From contig JADLHZ010000118.1 in NCBI GenBank assembly GCA_020848545.1, positions 58,409-122,408 of the forward strand: a DNA stretch of 64,000 nt. Reading direction: 5' to 3'. A program made the translations under genes and the position numbers. The notes under the pieces were generated by a model. The model had not been told where the DNA came from. It searched no databases and saw only the letters and a list, made by a program, of their open reading frames with translations. Source of the DNA: Deltaproteobacteria bacterium. GTDB taxonomy: Bacteria > Myxococcota > JADLHZ01. Of the stretch, positions 18,588 through 26,805 are shown piece by piece; the first letter of the stretch is position 1; every line of letters begins with the position of its first letter.

Positions 18588-19703
18588 TCAGCGGCAAGCG
18601 TGCAATGTGTACTTCACGCCGCGGTCGCTACGTTCCGCGTAAGCGAAGCCCCCGTCCGCCTTCACCGCGATCTCACGGAAGACCTCGTCGGCGAGCGGGC
18701 TCGGCGCGAGCTCCACGCGGCCGGACGGCGCGCCGTCCTCGCCGGACAAGCAATGCACGACGATGCGCGAGCGGCCTGCCGTGCCGGTGACCACGGCCAA
18801 GTACACGAGCCCTGTGCGATCGCCGTCGAGCTCGAGCACGTACTGCACGGGCTCCGCGAAGCCGACGAGCCGGGTGAAGCGCTGGGCGCCGCTCGACCGA
18901 TCGAGCGCGGTGACGAACACCGACATGCGATCGACGATCCCGGCGTTCAGCAACGTTCGCCCGTCGGCAGCCGGGCGGCCGATCATCTCCTCGCGGGCGG
19001 CGCTCGCTTCGCCGCGGGCGTTGCCCAAGTGCACGAGCTTTCCGTGCTCGCGCTCGACGTAGATCTCGTCGCCGTCCATGAACACGCCGGTGATCCCGCC
19101 GCCCTCGCGAACACCCTTGCCGGCGAGGCTGATCGTAGCGACGGCCTCTCCTTTCGGTGACGCGATGTGCACCGCCGCGTCGCCCAAGCGATCGAGCACG
19201 ACGGCGTTTCCGTTCTTCGCGATCCTCAGGTCCTGAGCGGCCAGCAACGGCATGCGCAGGCGCTCGGGCTTCGTCGCGCCACGAGGCAGGCGCAGGAGAC
19301 GCTGGTTCGCCTGGTCCAAGATCCACAGCGCACCGTCGTCGCCGAACGCGAACGCCATCGGCCCTTCCGGGTTGCTCTCATCAGCCGGCGCGCGGCCGAT
19401 CGCGCTCTCGTCGCTGCCCCAGCGCGCTTCGAAGAGGACGCCCGGCGCCGTGCTCTGCCCGCGTCGCTCCGCCTGGGTGCCGGCCGACACACTTGCCGGA
19501 AGGGACGCCGCGGCGCTGTCAGCGGTAGAAGGCGAGGGTGCTCCCGAATCGGGCCGATCGCGCCAAAACCATGAGGCTATCGCGAACAACGAGGCGACAA
19601 CGGCCACAATGACGCGTCGCATTACGGCGCTCTTCTTCCCGGCGTCAGCAACTGCGCGTTCCAGCACGTCGACAATGAGATCACTCGGGGAGTTTGCCGG
19701 CAT
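18588..19703 (-). CDS. Membrane-anchored beta-propeller-like protein
   Basis: A 371-residue protein with one membrane segment (VIVAVVASLFAIASWFW, about 30-46), a Ser/Ala-rich linker and, from residue 90, repeated strands of the NHL/propeller kind, such as PMAFAFGDDGALWILDQANQRLLRLP and AVVLDRLGDAAVHIASPKGE. It probably displays the propeller in the periplasm; no enzyme motif is seen. ATG 19703 is preceded by GAAGG; ATG 19622, just before the membrane segment, is the alternative. Its start overlaps the divergent NlpC lipoprotein start, so the two promoters must lie inside each other's coding region. Confidence 0.7.
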   Translation of the reverse strand: MPANSPSDLIVDVLERAVADAGKKSAVMRRVIVAVVASLFAIASWFWRDRPDSGAPSPSTADSAAASLPASVSAGTQAERRGQSTAPGVLFEARWGSDESAIGRAPADESNPEGPMAFAFGDDGALWILDQANQRLLRLPRGATKPERLRMPLLAAQDLRIAKNGNAVVLDRLGDAAVHIASPKGEAVATISLAGKGVREGGGITGVFMDGDEIYVEREHGKLVHLGNARGEASAAREEMIGRPAADGRTLLNAGIVDRMSVFVTALDRSSGAQRFTRLVGFAEPVQYVLELDGDRTGLVYLAVVTGTAGRSRIVVHCLSGEDGAPSGRVELAPSPLADEVFREIAVKADGGFAYAERSDRGVKYTLHACR

Positions 19704-20655
19704 GCGCCTTCACATTCCAATCTGCATCCTCCTCCTCGCCGCGTGCCAACCGGCCGAGACCAGCACGAGCCTCGACGGTGGCGACGACAGCAACCGCAGC
19801 GTGAGCACCGAGCTCGCTGACAAGCTCCGGATCGGCGCGGTGTTGCGCACGACGGCGAACGCCAACCTGCGCGACGCGCCGCTGCAGAGCGGGCGCGTGC
19901 TGCGCGTGCTTCCGGCCGGGACCGAGCTGACGATCGTGCGCTCGACCACTGCGGCCGACGGCTTTCTGTCCGTGGAGCATTTGGGCTTGCAGGGGTGGGT
20001 GAACGGCGCCCTCGTCGCGTTCGTGTCGGCGCCTGCCGCTCCGACCTATTCGATCGCCGAGAACCTCCCTCGTTATATCGACGAGACTCCGGACCCCGTG
20101 ACCCCGGAGCCGGCAGCGAATGCGCCGCCGCCTCCGCCGCCAGCCGAAGAGATCACGGCGCCGCCGCCGGTGCAGACCTCGCCGGTCGAAGACGCGATCG
20201 TGCGCGCGCAGGCCGCGGTTGGATTTTCGTACTGGTGGGGCTACGCGAAGTGGGACCCGAGCGGCGCGACCAGCGCGAACAAGGGCTCGTGCAGCGGCGT
20301 CTGCCCGGACTGCGGCCACAACGGCAGCTACGGCGCCGACTGCTCGGGCTACGTGGCGAAGGTCTGGCAAGTGCCCGAGTGGAACAACGATCCGACGACG
20401 AACCAGCACCCGTACTCGAGCTACGTTTTCACGCACCAAGAGTACGAGTGGACGACGGTGTCGCGCGACGCGTTGCATAAGGCCGACGCCTTCACCTACA
20501 ACACCGACGGCCGCGGTCACATCATGCTCTACGAGTCGGGCGACGCCTGGGGCCAGATGTGGACCTACGAGTCGCGCGGCTGTTCGACCGGCATCGTGCA
20601 CAACCTGCGCACCGTCTCGGACAAGTACAAGGCGATCCGTCACAAGAACTGGTAA
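19702..20655 (+). CDS. Lipoprotein with SH3b and NlpC/P60-like domains
   Basis: A 317-residue lipoprotein (lipobox LLAAC, lipidated C15) likely to act on peptidoglycan. An SH3-type domain spans about 40-108 (NANLRDAPLQSGRVLRVLP, then GLQGWVNGALV). A Pro-rich linker (APPPPPPAEE) follows, and then a cysteine peptidase-like domain with C214 in GADCSGYVAKVW and H273 in GRGHIMLYES, the usual NlpC/P60 pair. Unusually, three cysteines (C197, C201, C204) lie just before the catalytic Cys and could form a disulphide or metal knot. ATG 19702 starts at the signal peptide; the longer frame upstream is antisense to the propeller gene. Confidence 0.85.
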   Translation: MRLHIPICILLLAACQPAETSTSLDGGDDSNRSVSTELADKLRIGAVLRTTANANLRDAPLQSGRVLRVLPAGTELTIVRSTTAADGFLSVEHLGLQGWVNGALVAFVSAPAAPTYSIAENLPRYIDETPDPVTPEPAANAPPPPPPAEEITAPPPVQTSPVEDAIVRAQAAVGFSYWWGYAKWDPSGATSANKGSCSGVCPDCGHNGSYGADCSGYVAKVWQVPEWNNDPTTNQHPYSSYVFTHQEYEWTTVSRDALHKADAFTYNTDGRGHIMLYESGDAWGQMWTYESRGCSTGIVHNLRTVSDKYKAIRHKNW

Positions 20656-20703
20656 CGCCGTTCGTGCTTGCACAATCGCCGCGAAGCAGTATCTTCCCCC
20701 GCC

Positions 20704-21195
20704 ATGCGCGCGACCGTCGCTGCCGTTCTCTGCGTAGGGGGCTGCTGATCGTCTTCGACAACTGCTTCTTGACTGCGACCCTCGCGCTGATGCCTGCGAG
20801 CGAGCGCTTCGACTTCACGGACACCTGGGGCGTCGAGCACAGCTTCGACGGTGCGTTCGACGCCGATCTCTGGCGACCCGACGCGCGCAAGCTCATCGTG
20901 ATCATCTCGGACGAAGACGACTCGAGCGCGCCGGACGACATCTGCATCGACGACCCCACGGTGGCCCAAAATTGCCGCTGGTTCGATGACGCTTACACGT
21001 GCGAGCCCGGCTACAAGGCCACCTGCGATCTTTCGGGCATCGTCGGCAAGCTGCGCGCGTTCATGACCAAGCCGGAGGCGCTGCGCGTCATCGCCGCCGT
21101 CGATCCGAGCTACGGCCCGGCGCGCCGACACCATCGACTTTGTGTCCGTCCGCGCCAAGCTGCAAAGCTGCGAGCCCGAGACGATCATTCAGTAG
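20704..21195 (+). pseudogene. Decayed lipoprotein with von Willebrand A-like segment
   Basis: The remains of one gene in two frames. Frame one gives a complete lipoprotein signal ending MRATVAAVLCVGGC and then an immediate stop. The next frame carries a vWA-like stretch (ARKLIVIISDEDDSS, ICIDDPTVAQNCRW, LSGIVGKLRAFM). Near 21115 the frame shifts back and ends ADTIDFVSVRAKLQSCEPE before TAG 21193. The signal joined directly to a late vWA strand implies a large internal deletion plus a second frameshift. A working gene would have been several hundred residues longer. It lies between the NlpC lipoprotein and rpsO. Confidence 0.7.
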
Positions 21196-21302
21196 CCGCT
21201 CGTTGACATCGGCCGCTCGCTTCTGCCATGCAGCGCGTCCCCGAACGGGGTAGGCGGCGCCGCCGGGCCGGTGGCGCGCGCGACAACACAAAGGAGCGGC
21301 CG

Positions 21303-21569
21303 ATGATCAACGGAACGAAGAAGCAAGAGCTAATCAAGAAGTTCAAGCAGCACGACAAGGACACGGGCTCGCCCGAGGTTCAGGTCGCCATCATGACCGA
21401 GCGCATCAATGAAATGACCGAGCACTTCAAGACGCACGCGAAGGACTTCCACTCGCGCCGCGGCCTGATGAAGCTCGTCAGCAACCGCCGCAGCCTGCTC
21501 GACTACCTGCGTGGCGTCGACGCCAATCGCTACAAGAAGCTCATCAACGAGCTGCAAATCCGTAAGTAA
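21303..21569 (+). CDS. rpsO: 30S ribosomal protein S15
   Basis: An 88-residue primary 16S rRNA-binding protein of the small subunit. The family length and the signatures [20 protein letters not shown] and [20 protein letters not shown] are intact. ATG 21303 follows AAAGGAG at good spacing; the longer frame from 21228 is not needed. It is followed by a terminator-like hairpin and then pnp, the conserved rpsO-pnp order. S15 often represses its own translation through its leader, but I do not see a clear regulatory structure here. Confidence 0.97.
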   Translation: MINGTKKQELIKKFKQHDKDTGSPEVQVAIMTERINEMTEHFKTHAKDFHSRRGLMKLVSNRRSLLDYLRGVDANRYKKLINELQIRK

Positions 21570-21584
21570 GAGCCCTCAGTTTTC

Positions 21585-21639
21585 AGCTATCAGCTAGCAG
21601 TTGACTGAAAGCCGACGGCTGAGAGCTGACAGCTTTTTT
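21585..21639 (+). terminator. Terminator-like imperfect hairpin after rpsO
   Basis: AGCTATCAGCTAGCAG pairs imperfectly with GGCTGAGAGCTGACAGCT and is followed by six Ts. This is 15 bases past the rpsO stop. The AGCT-rich, self-similar sequence looks like a dispersed intergenic repeat that doubles as a terminator; copies elsewhere in the genome would settle that. Some read-through into pnp is expected from the conserved operon order. Confidence 0.6.
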
Positions 21640-21740
21640 CCCCCGTCCCTTTCTTTTGTGGCCGCTTCGGCATATCATCCCGCGCGAATTGAGTGGGCCC
21701 TGGCGCAGTGAGGCTGGGCAGCGATTTAGTTTCCGAATTC

Positions 21741-21770
21741 TACGGTTGAGCGCGATACGGTTGAGCGCGA
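21741..21770. repeat. Perfect 15-bp tandem duplication in the pnp leader
   Basis: TACGGTTGAGCGCGA occurs twice back to back, 110-165 bases upstream of pnp. No other gene is seen between the rpsO terminator and pnp. It may be a chance slippage product or a duplicated binding site. Confidence 0.85.
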
Positions 21771-21903
21771 CTCGACATTAGTATTCAGAAGCTAATCCTG
21801 CCCTCCGTAGCGTTCGATACTGGGGCTCCAATACAACCAAGGCAGCACGGCTCGGCGGGTTTCCGTTCGAGGTCGCGTCATGCCCAAGAAGGAAAGCCAC
21901 CAC

Positions 21904-24033
21904 ATGGCTCAGATCAAAGAAACCGTCGTCATCAATGATATCCCCCACATCTTCGAGACCGGTCGGCTCGCCAAGCAAGCGGGCGGCTCGGTGCTCGCGC
22001 GCGCGGGAGACACGCTGGTGCTCGTCACCGCCGTCGTCTCGAAGTCGCTCCGCCCTGGCATCGACTTCTTCCCGATGTCGGTCGACTACCAAGAGAAGCT
22101 GTTCGCCGCGGGCCGCATCCCCGGTGGCTTTTTCAAGCGCGAAGGCAAAGCGCGCGATGAAGAGATCTTGGTCTCGCGCTTGATCGATCGCTCGATCCGC
22201 CCGCTCTTCCCCGAAGGCTACAAGAACGAAGTGCAGATCATCGCCAACGTGCTTTCGGCGGACAACGTGCACGACTCCGAGATGCTCGCGCTGACGGCGG
22301 CGTCGGCGGCGCTCAGCCTCTGCGGCTCTCCGTTCATGGGCCCGATCGCCGGCGTGCGCGTCTGTCGCGTGGGCGGCAAGTTCGTCGCCAACGCCACGGC
22401 CGAGCAGCGCAAGAAGGCCGACATCGAGATGGTCGTCGCGTGCAGCAAGGACGCGATCATGATGGTCGAAGGCGGCGCCGACGAGGCGACCGAGGCCGAC
22501 CTCGTCGAAGCGTTGTTCTTCGCGCACAAAGAAGCGCAGCCGCTCATCGAGATGCAGCACAAGATCTTGAATGCCACCGGCAAGAAGCGCTCGGAGTTCG
22601 TGCCGCCGCCCAAGGACGAGGCGCTGCAGAAGAAAGTCGAAGCCGCGGTGAAGCCGCTGATCATCGAAGCGTACAAAGAGCGAGAGAAGATCAAGCGCTA
22701 TGGCCTGCTCGACGAGGCGAAGAAGAGCACGATCAAGAAGCTCGTCGAAGCCGAGCCGACGCTCGCCGGTCGCGAAGGCGAGATGGGCGGCTTCGTCGAG
22801 GACTTGAAGTACGACCTCGTGCGCAAGCGCACCGTCGCCGAAGGCGTGCGCATCGACGGCCGCAAGAGCACGGACATCCGCGCCGTCACCTGCGAAGCCG
22901 GTTTGCTTCCGCGCACGCACGGCAGCGCGCTGTTTCAACGCGGCGAGACCCAAGGCCTCGTCGTCACCACGCTCGGCACCAAGCAAGACGAGCAGCGCAT
23001 CGAGAACCTGCTCGGCGCGTCGTTCAGGAACTTCATGCTGCAGTACAACTTCCCGCCGTACTCGGTCGGCGAAGTGAAGCCGCTGCGTGGCCCGGGCCGC
23101 CGCGAAGTCGGCCACGGCGCCTTGGCTGAACGCGCGATCACCCGCGTCTGGAACAAGATGCGCCCGGATGATTTCCCGTACACCATCCGCATCGTCTCCG
23201 AGATCTTGGAGTCGAACGGCAGCTCGTCGATGGCCACGGTGTGCGGAACGTCGTTGGCGATGATGGACGCCGGCTTGCCGCTGAAGAAGCACGTCGCCGG
23301 TATCGCCATGGGCCTCATCAAAGAAGACGGCAAGATCGCGGTGTTGAGCGACATCTTGGGCGACGAGGATCACCTCGGCGACATGGACTTCAAGGTCTGC
23401 GGCACCGATGTCGGCGTCACCGCGATCCAGATGGACATCAAGATCGCCGGCCTCGACCGCGCGATCATCACGCAGGCGTTGAACCAGGCCAAAGAAGCGC
23501 GCCTGTTCATCCTCGGCAAGATGAACGAGACGCTCTCGGCGCCGCGCGCCGAGATGTCACAGTTCGCGCCGCGCATCACGACGATCCGCATCAAGCAGGA
23601 TCGCATCAAGGACGTCATCGGACCTGGCGGCAAGGTGATCAAAGACATCGTCGCGAAGACCGGCTGCCAAGTCGACGTCAACGATGACGGCAAGGTCAAC
23701 GTGTCGAGCTCGGATCCCGACGCGGTCAAGCGCGCGCTGAAGATGATCAACGACCTCACGCAGGAAGCGGAAGTCGGCAAGGTCTACCTCGGCACCGTGT
23801 CGAAGATCGTCGAGTTCGGTGCGTTCATCGAGATCTTCCCGGGCACCGACGGCCTCTGTCACATCTCGGAGCTCAGCGAGAAGCGCGTCAAAGAAGTCGG
23901 CGACGTGTTGCAAGAGGGCGACGAAGTGCTGGTCAAGGTCATCGGCGTCGACAGCAAGAGCGGCAAGATCAAGCTCTCGCGCAAAGAAGCCGCGAACGAG
24001 AAGATCGAAGACTACAAAGACCGCGTCGCCTAG
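21904..24033 (+). CDS. pnp: Polynucleotide phosphorylase
   Basis: A phosphorolytic 3'-to-5' exoribonuclease and degradosome component. The 709-residue protein has two RNase PH domains ([20 protein letters not shown] early, then [20 protein letters not shown] near 350, where the active-site loop lies). An all-alpha linker separates them, and a KH domain ([20 protein letters not shown] near 565) and an S1 domain ([21 protein letters not shown] near 630) follow. ATG 21904 has AAGGAAAG about eight bases upstream; ATG 21880 would add eight residues and cannot be ruled out. It follows rpsO as in most bacteria. Confidence 0.97.
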   Translation: MAQIKETVVINDIPHIFETGRLAKQAGGSVLARAGDTLVLVTAVVSKSLRPGIDFFPMSVDYQEKLFAAGRIPGGFFKREGKARDEEILVSRLIDRSIRPLFPEGYKNEVQIIANVLSADNVHDSEMLALTAASAALSLCGSPFMGPIAGVRVCRVGGKFVANATAEQRKKADIEMVVACSKDAIMMVEGGADEATEADLVEALFFAHKEAQPLIEMQHKILNATGKKRSEFVPPPKDEALQKKVEAAVKPLIIEAYKEREKIKRYGLLDEAKKSTIKKLVEAEPTLAGREGEMGGFVEDLKYDLVRKRTVAEGVRIDGRKSTDIRAVTCEAGLLPRTHGSALFQRGETQGLVVTTLGTKQDEQRIENLLGASFRNFMLQYNFPPYSVGEVKPLRGPGRREVGHGALAERAITRVWNKMRPDDFPYTIRIVSEILESNGSSSMATVCGTSLAMMDAGLPLKKHVAGIAMGLIKEDGKIAVLSDILGDEDHLGDMDFKVCGTDVGVTAIQMDIKIAGLDRAIITQALNQAKEARLFILGKMNETLSAPRAEMSQFAPRITTIRIKQDRIKDVIGPGGKVIKDIVAKTGCQVDVNDDGKVNVSSSDPDAVKRALKMINDLTQEAEVGKVYLGTVSKIVEFGAFIEIFPGTDGLCHISELSEKRVKEVGDVLQEGDEVLVKVIGVDSKSGKIKLSRKEAANEKIEDYKDRVA

Positions 24034-24193
24034 AAAGCGTGATAACGGCCAATCTGCTTCGTTGCTCGGTTGCGGTAGTTGACGCGACTGGGCTCAGCGG
24101 ACAGGAGGTGCGCGTTGAGCTGCTCGCTCGGTCGCGCCTCGCATATGAACCGTTCTCCCGCTTTCTAGCGGGGCCACCTCGGGATCGATAGCC

Positions 24194-26437
24194 ATGCGGG
24201 ATGGTGCGGAAATGAGCCAAGACAACACGCCGCGGGATCCTCAGCCCGCGACCGTGACGTCTTTGCCGGCGCCGGAGCCGCCGGTCTCGCTCTCGGATCT
24301 TCGCCTCTATCGAAACCGCGAGCTCAGCTGGCTCGAGTTCAACCAACGCGTCCTCGACGAAGCCTGCGACCCGACGGTGCCGATGCTCGAGCGCCTGAAG
24401 TTCCTGTGCATCGTGTCGTCGAACCTCGACGAGTTCTTCATGGTGCGGGTCGCCGGCATCAAGCAGCAGCAGACGGGCGGCGTGCAGGATCGCGCGCCGG
24501 ACGGGCTCTCGCCGGTCGAGGTGCTGCACGACGTTTCGCGCCGGGTGCACGAGATGATCGGCGCGCAGTACCGAGTGCTGAGCGGCGACATCATCCCGAA
24601 GCTGCGCGAGCTCGGCGTGCAGCTCGTGCATCGCAGCGAGCTCAGCGATCAGGATCGCGCGTTCCTCATGCGCTTCTTCCGCGCCGAGGTCTTCCCGGTG
24701 CTGACGCCGCTGGTCGTCGACCAAGGGCATCCGTTTCCGCGCCTCGGCAACCGCAGCCTGAACCTGGCGCTCTTCGTCAGCGACAACGAGTTCCCGAACG
24801 AAGATCCGGTGTTCGCCGTGGTGCAAGTGCCGAGCGTGCTGCCTCGCCTCGTCGAGCTGCCGCACGGAACCGACGGCGCCGGCGTGACGATGAAGAAGCG
24901 TTACATGCTGCTCGAAGACGTCGTCGCGCTGCATGTGGATCAGCTCTTCGCCGGCAATACGGTCATCGCGTGCCACGCGTTTCGCATCACGAGAAACGGC
25001 GACTTGTCGATCGACGAGGAGGAAGCCGCCGATCTCTTGAAGACGATCCAAAAGGAGCTGCGCCGGCGCGAGCGCGGATCGGCCGTGCGGCTCGAGGTCG
25101 CGCAGGAGATGCCGCCGAACATCGTCGACACCTTGAAGCAGGCGTTTCGCCTCGACGCCGACGACGTCTACCGCACGGACGGCCCGTTCCATCTGCCCGA
25201 CCTGATGCCGATCTACGGCCTCGAGGGCTTCGACGCCCAGCACGACGAGCCGCACGTGCCGGTCGTGGCCACGGCGTTTCGCGACGAGACGGTCAGCGTG
25301 TTCGACGTGATCAAGAAGGGCGACGTGCTCCTGCACCACCCTTACGAGTCGTTTCAGTCGGTGATCGACTTCATCGAAGAGGCGGCCGACGATCCGCACG
25401 TGCTCGCGATCAAGCAGACCTTGTACAGGACGAGCCCGGACTCGCCGATCGTGCGGGCGCTGATGCGCGGCGCCGACAACGGCAAGCAAGTGACGGCGCT
25501 CGTCGAATTGAAAGCGCGCTTCGACGAGTCGTCGAACATCCGTTGGGCGGCGCAGCTCGAAGAGAGCGGCGTGCACGTCGTCTATGGCCTCGTCGGCCTT
25601 AAGACGCACGCGAAGATCGCGCTCGTCGTGCGCCGCGAGCCCGCCGGCATCATGCGCTACGTGCACTTGTCGACCGGCAACTACAACCCGAAGACCGCGA
25701 ACCTCTACACCGACGTGTCGTTGTTCACGGCGCGCCAAGAGTTCGGCGAGGACGCGAGCAACGTCTTCAACATGCTCACCGGATATTGCGAGCCGCCGGC
25801 GTTTCACAAGCTCATCGTCGCGCCTTTGCAAATGCGCCGGTGGGTCATCGGCAAGATTGCGGCCGAGGAGCAGGCGGGGAGCAAGGGCCGCATCTTCGCG
25901 CAGATGAACTCGCTCGTCGACGCCAAGGTGATCGAGGCGCTCTACGCCGCGTCGCGCGCAGGCGCAAAGATCGAGCTCTTCGTGCGCGGCATCTGCTGCT
26001 TGAAGCCCGGCGTGCCCGGCGTGTCCGAGAACATCCGCGTGTTCAGCGTGGTCGATCGCTTCTTGGAGCACCGGCGCATGTTCAACTTCGAGGCCGGCGG
26101 CAAGAACGAGGTGTATTTGGGCTCGGCCGACTGGATGGAGCGCAATCTGAATCGCCGCGTCGAGGTGTTGTACCCGGTCGACGATCCGACCTTGAAGGCG
26201 CGCATCCTCGACGAGATCTTCCAGACGATGCGCCTCGACAACGTCAAGTCGCGCGAGCTCAGCGCCGACGGGACCTACGTGCGGCCGGTGGTCGCCGAGG
26301 GCGATCACTTGTGGCGCTCGCAGAAGAAGTTCGTCGACATCGCCCGCGGCAACAAGGACGCGTTGCAGGGGATCCCGCTCTCGGATCGCCGATCGAACCC
26401 GTTTCAGCCGATCTACAAGGTGACGCCCAGCGTATGA
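24194..26437 (+). CDS. ppk: Polyphosphate kinase 1
   Basis: Makes inorganic polyphosphate from ATP through an autophosphorylated histidine. The 747 residues cover all four PPK1 domains: the N-terminal YRNRELSWLEFNQRVLDEA (about 37-55), the head domain, and the two phospholipase-D-like catalytic domains with HHPYESFQSVIDFI, IKQTLYRTSPDSPI, HAKIALVVRRE and LSTGNYNPKTANLYTD. ATG 24212 is an alternative start. The last codons overlap the chorismate mutase start (ATGA). A polyphosphate gene leading a tyrosine cassette is probably only a matter of transcription. Confidence 0.96.
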   Translation: MRDGAEMSQDNTPRDPQPATVTSLPAPEPPVSLSDLRLYRNRELSWLEFNQRVLDEACDPTVPMLERLKFLCIVSSNLDEFFMVRVAGIKQQQTGGVQDRAPDGLSPVEVLHDVSRRVHEMIGAQYRVLSGDIIPKLRELGVQLVHRSELSDQDRAFLMRFFRAEVFPVLTPLVVDQGHPFPRLGNRSLNLALFVSDNEFPNEDPVFAVVQVPSVLPRLVELPHGTDGAGVTMKKRYMLLEDVVALHVDQLFAGNTVIACHAFRITRNGDLSIDEEEAADLLKTIQKELRRRERGSAVRLEVAQEMPPNIVDTLKQAFRLDADDVYRTDGPFHLPDLMPIYGLEGFDAQHDEPHVPVVATAFRDETVSVFDVIKKGDVLLHHPYESFQSVIDFIEEAADDPHVLAIKQTLYRTSPDSPIVRALMRGADNGKQVTALVELKARFDESSNIRWAAQLEESGVHVVYGLVGLKTHAKIALVVRREPAGIMRYVHLSTGNYNPKTANLYTDVSLFTARQEFGEDASNVFNMLTGYCEPPAFHKLIVAPLQMRRWVIGKIAAEEQAGSKGRIFAQMNSLVDAKVIEALYAASRAGAKIELFVRGICCLKPGVPGVSENIRVFSVVDRFLEHRRMFNFEAGGKNEVYLGSADWMERNLNRRVEVLYPVDDPTLKARILDEIFQTMRLDNVKSRELSADGTYVRPVVAEGDHLWRSQKKFVDIARGNKDALQGIPLSDRRSNPFQPIYKVTPSV

Positions 26438-26805
26438 GCAACGAGGGGGCGAGCCGCGAAGCCCAAAACGCGATCCGCTTTTTGCGCACCGACATCGACG
26501 CGATCGACTTGCAGCTCGTCGCGCTCCTCGTGCAGCGCGCGCGGCTCGCGGTGCGCATCGGCGAGATCAAGGAGTACGCCGAGCTGCCGGTCGTCGAGCC
26601 GAACCGTGAGCAGGCCGTGCTCGAGCGCGTCGAAAAATTGCGCTCGGCGCCGCTCGACGCCGAAGGGCTCCGCGAAATCTTCAGCGCGATCATGCTGACA
26701 ATGCGGCGCTTGCAGACACCGGCGGTGGTGGAAGCCGTGGTGAAGCCTTCAGCGCAGAAGAAGGCGCCGAAGAAGAACGCTGCCAAAAAGGCGAAGGCGC
26801 GTTGA
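26434..26805 (+). CDS. Chorismate mutase, AroQ type
   Basis: Converts chorismate to prephenate, the committed step to tyrosine and phenylalanine. The 123-residue protein is all helical: LRTDIDAIDLQLVALLVQRARLA (opening helix with the catalytic Arg), RIGEIKEYAELPVVEPNREQ with the conserved Lys/Arg, and a helix ending FSAIMLTMRRLQ. A 25-residue Lys/Ala-rich tail after residue 98 is extra and resembles a nucleic-acid-binding or flexible tail. ATG 26434 overlaps ppk; its stop overlaps the TTG start of the fusion enzyme, so its product feeds straight into it. Confidence 0.9.
   Translation: MSNEGASREAQNAIRFLRTDIDAIDLQLVALLVQRARLAVRIGEIKEYAELPVVEPNREQAVLERVEKLRSAPLDAEGLREIFSAIMLTMRRLQTPAVVEAVVKPSAQKKAPKKNAAKKAKAR

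Noticed and set aside
21203..21231. TTGACA as a promoter for rpsO
   Set aside because: The -35 box is perfect, but no acceptable -10 box lies 16-18 bases downstream.
24157..24172. Hairpin CCCGCT-TTCT-AGCGGG as terminator of pnp
   Set aside because: The stem is only six bases and is not followed by Ts; it may be chance in GC-rich DNA.
23969..26308. Very long minus-strand frame opposite ppk
   Set aside because: Polyphosphate kinase motifs are intact on the plus strand; the antisense protein is a typical high-GC shadow rich in Arg, His and Leu.
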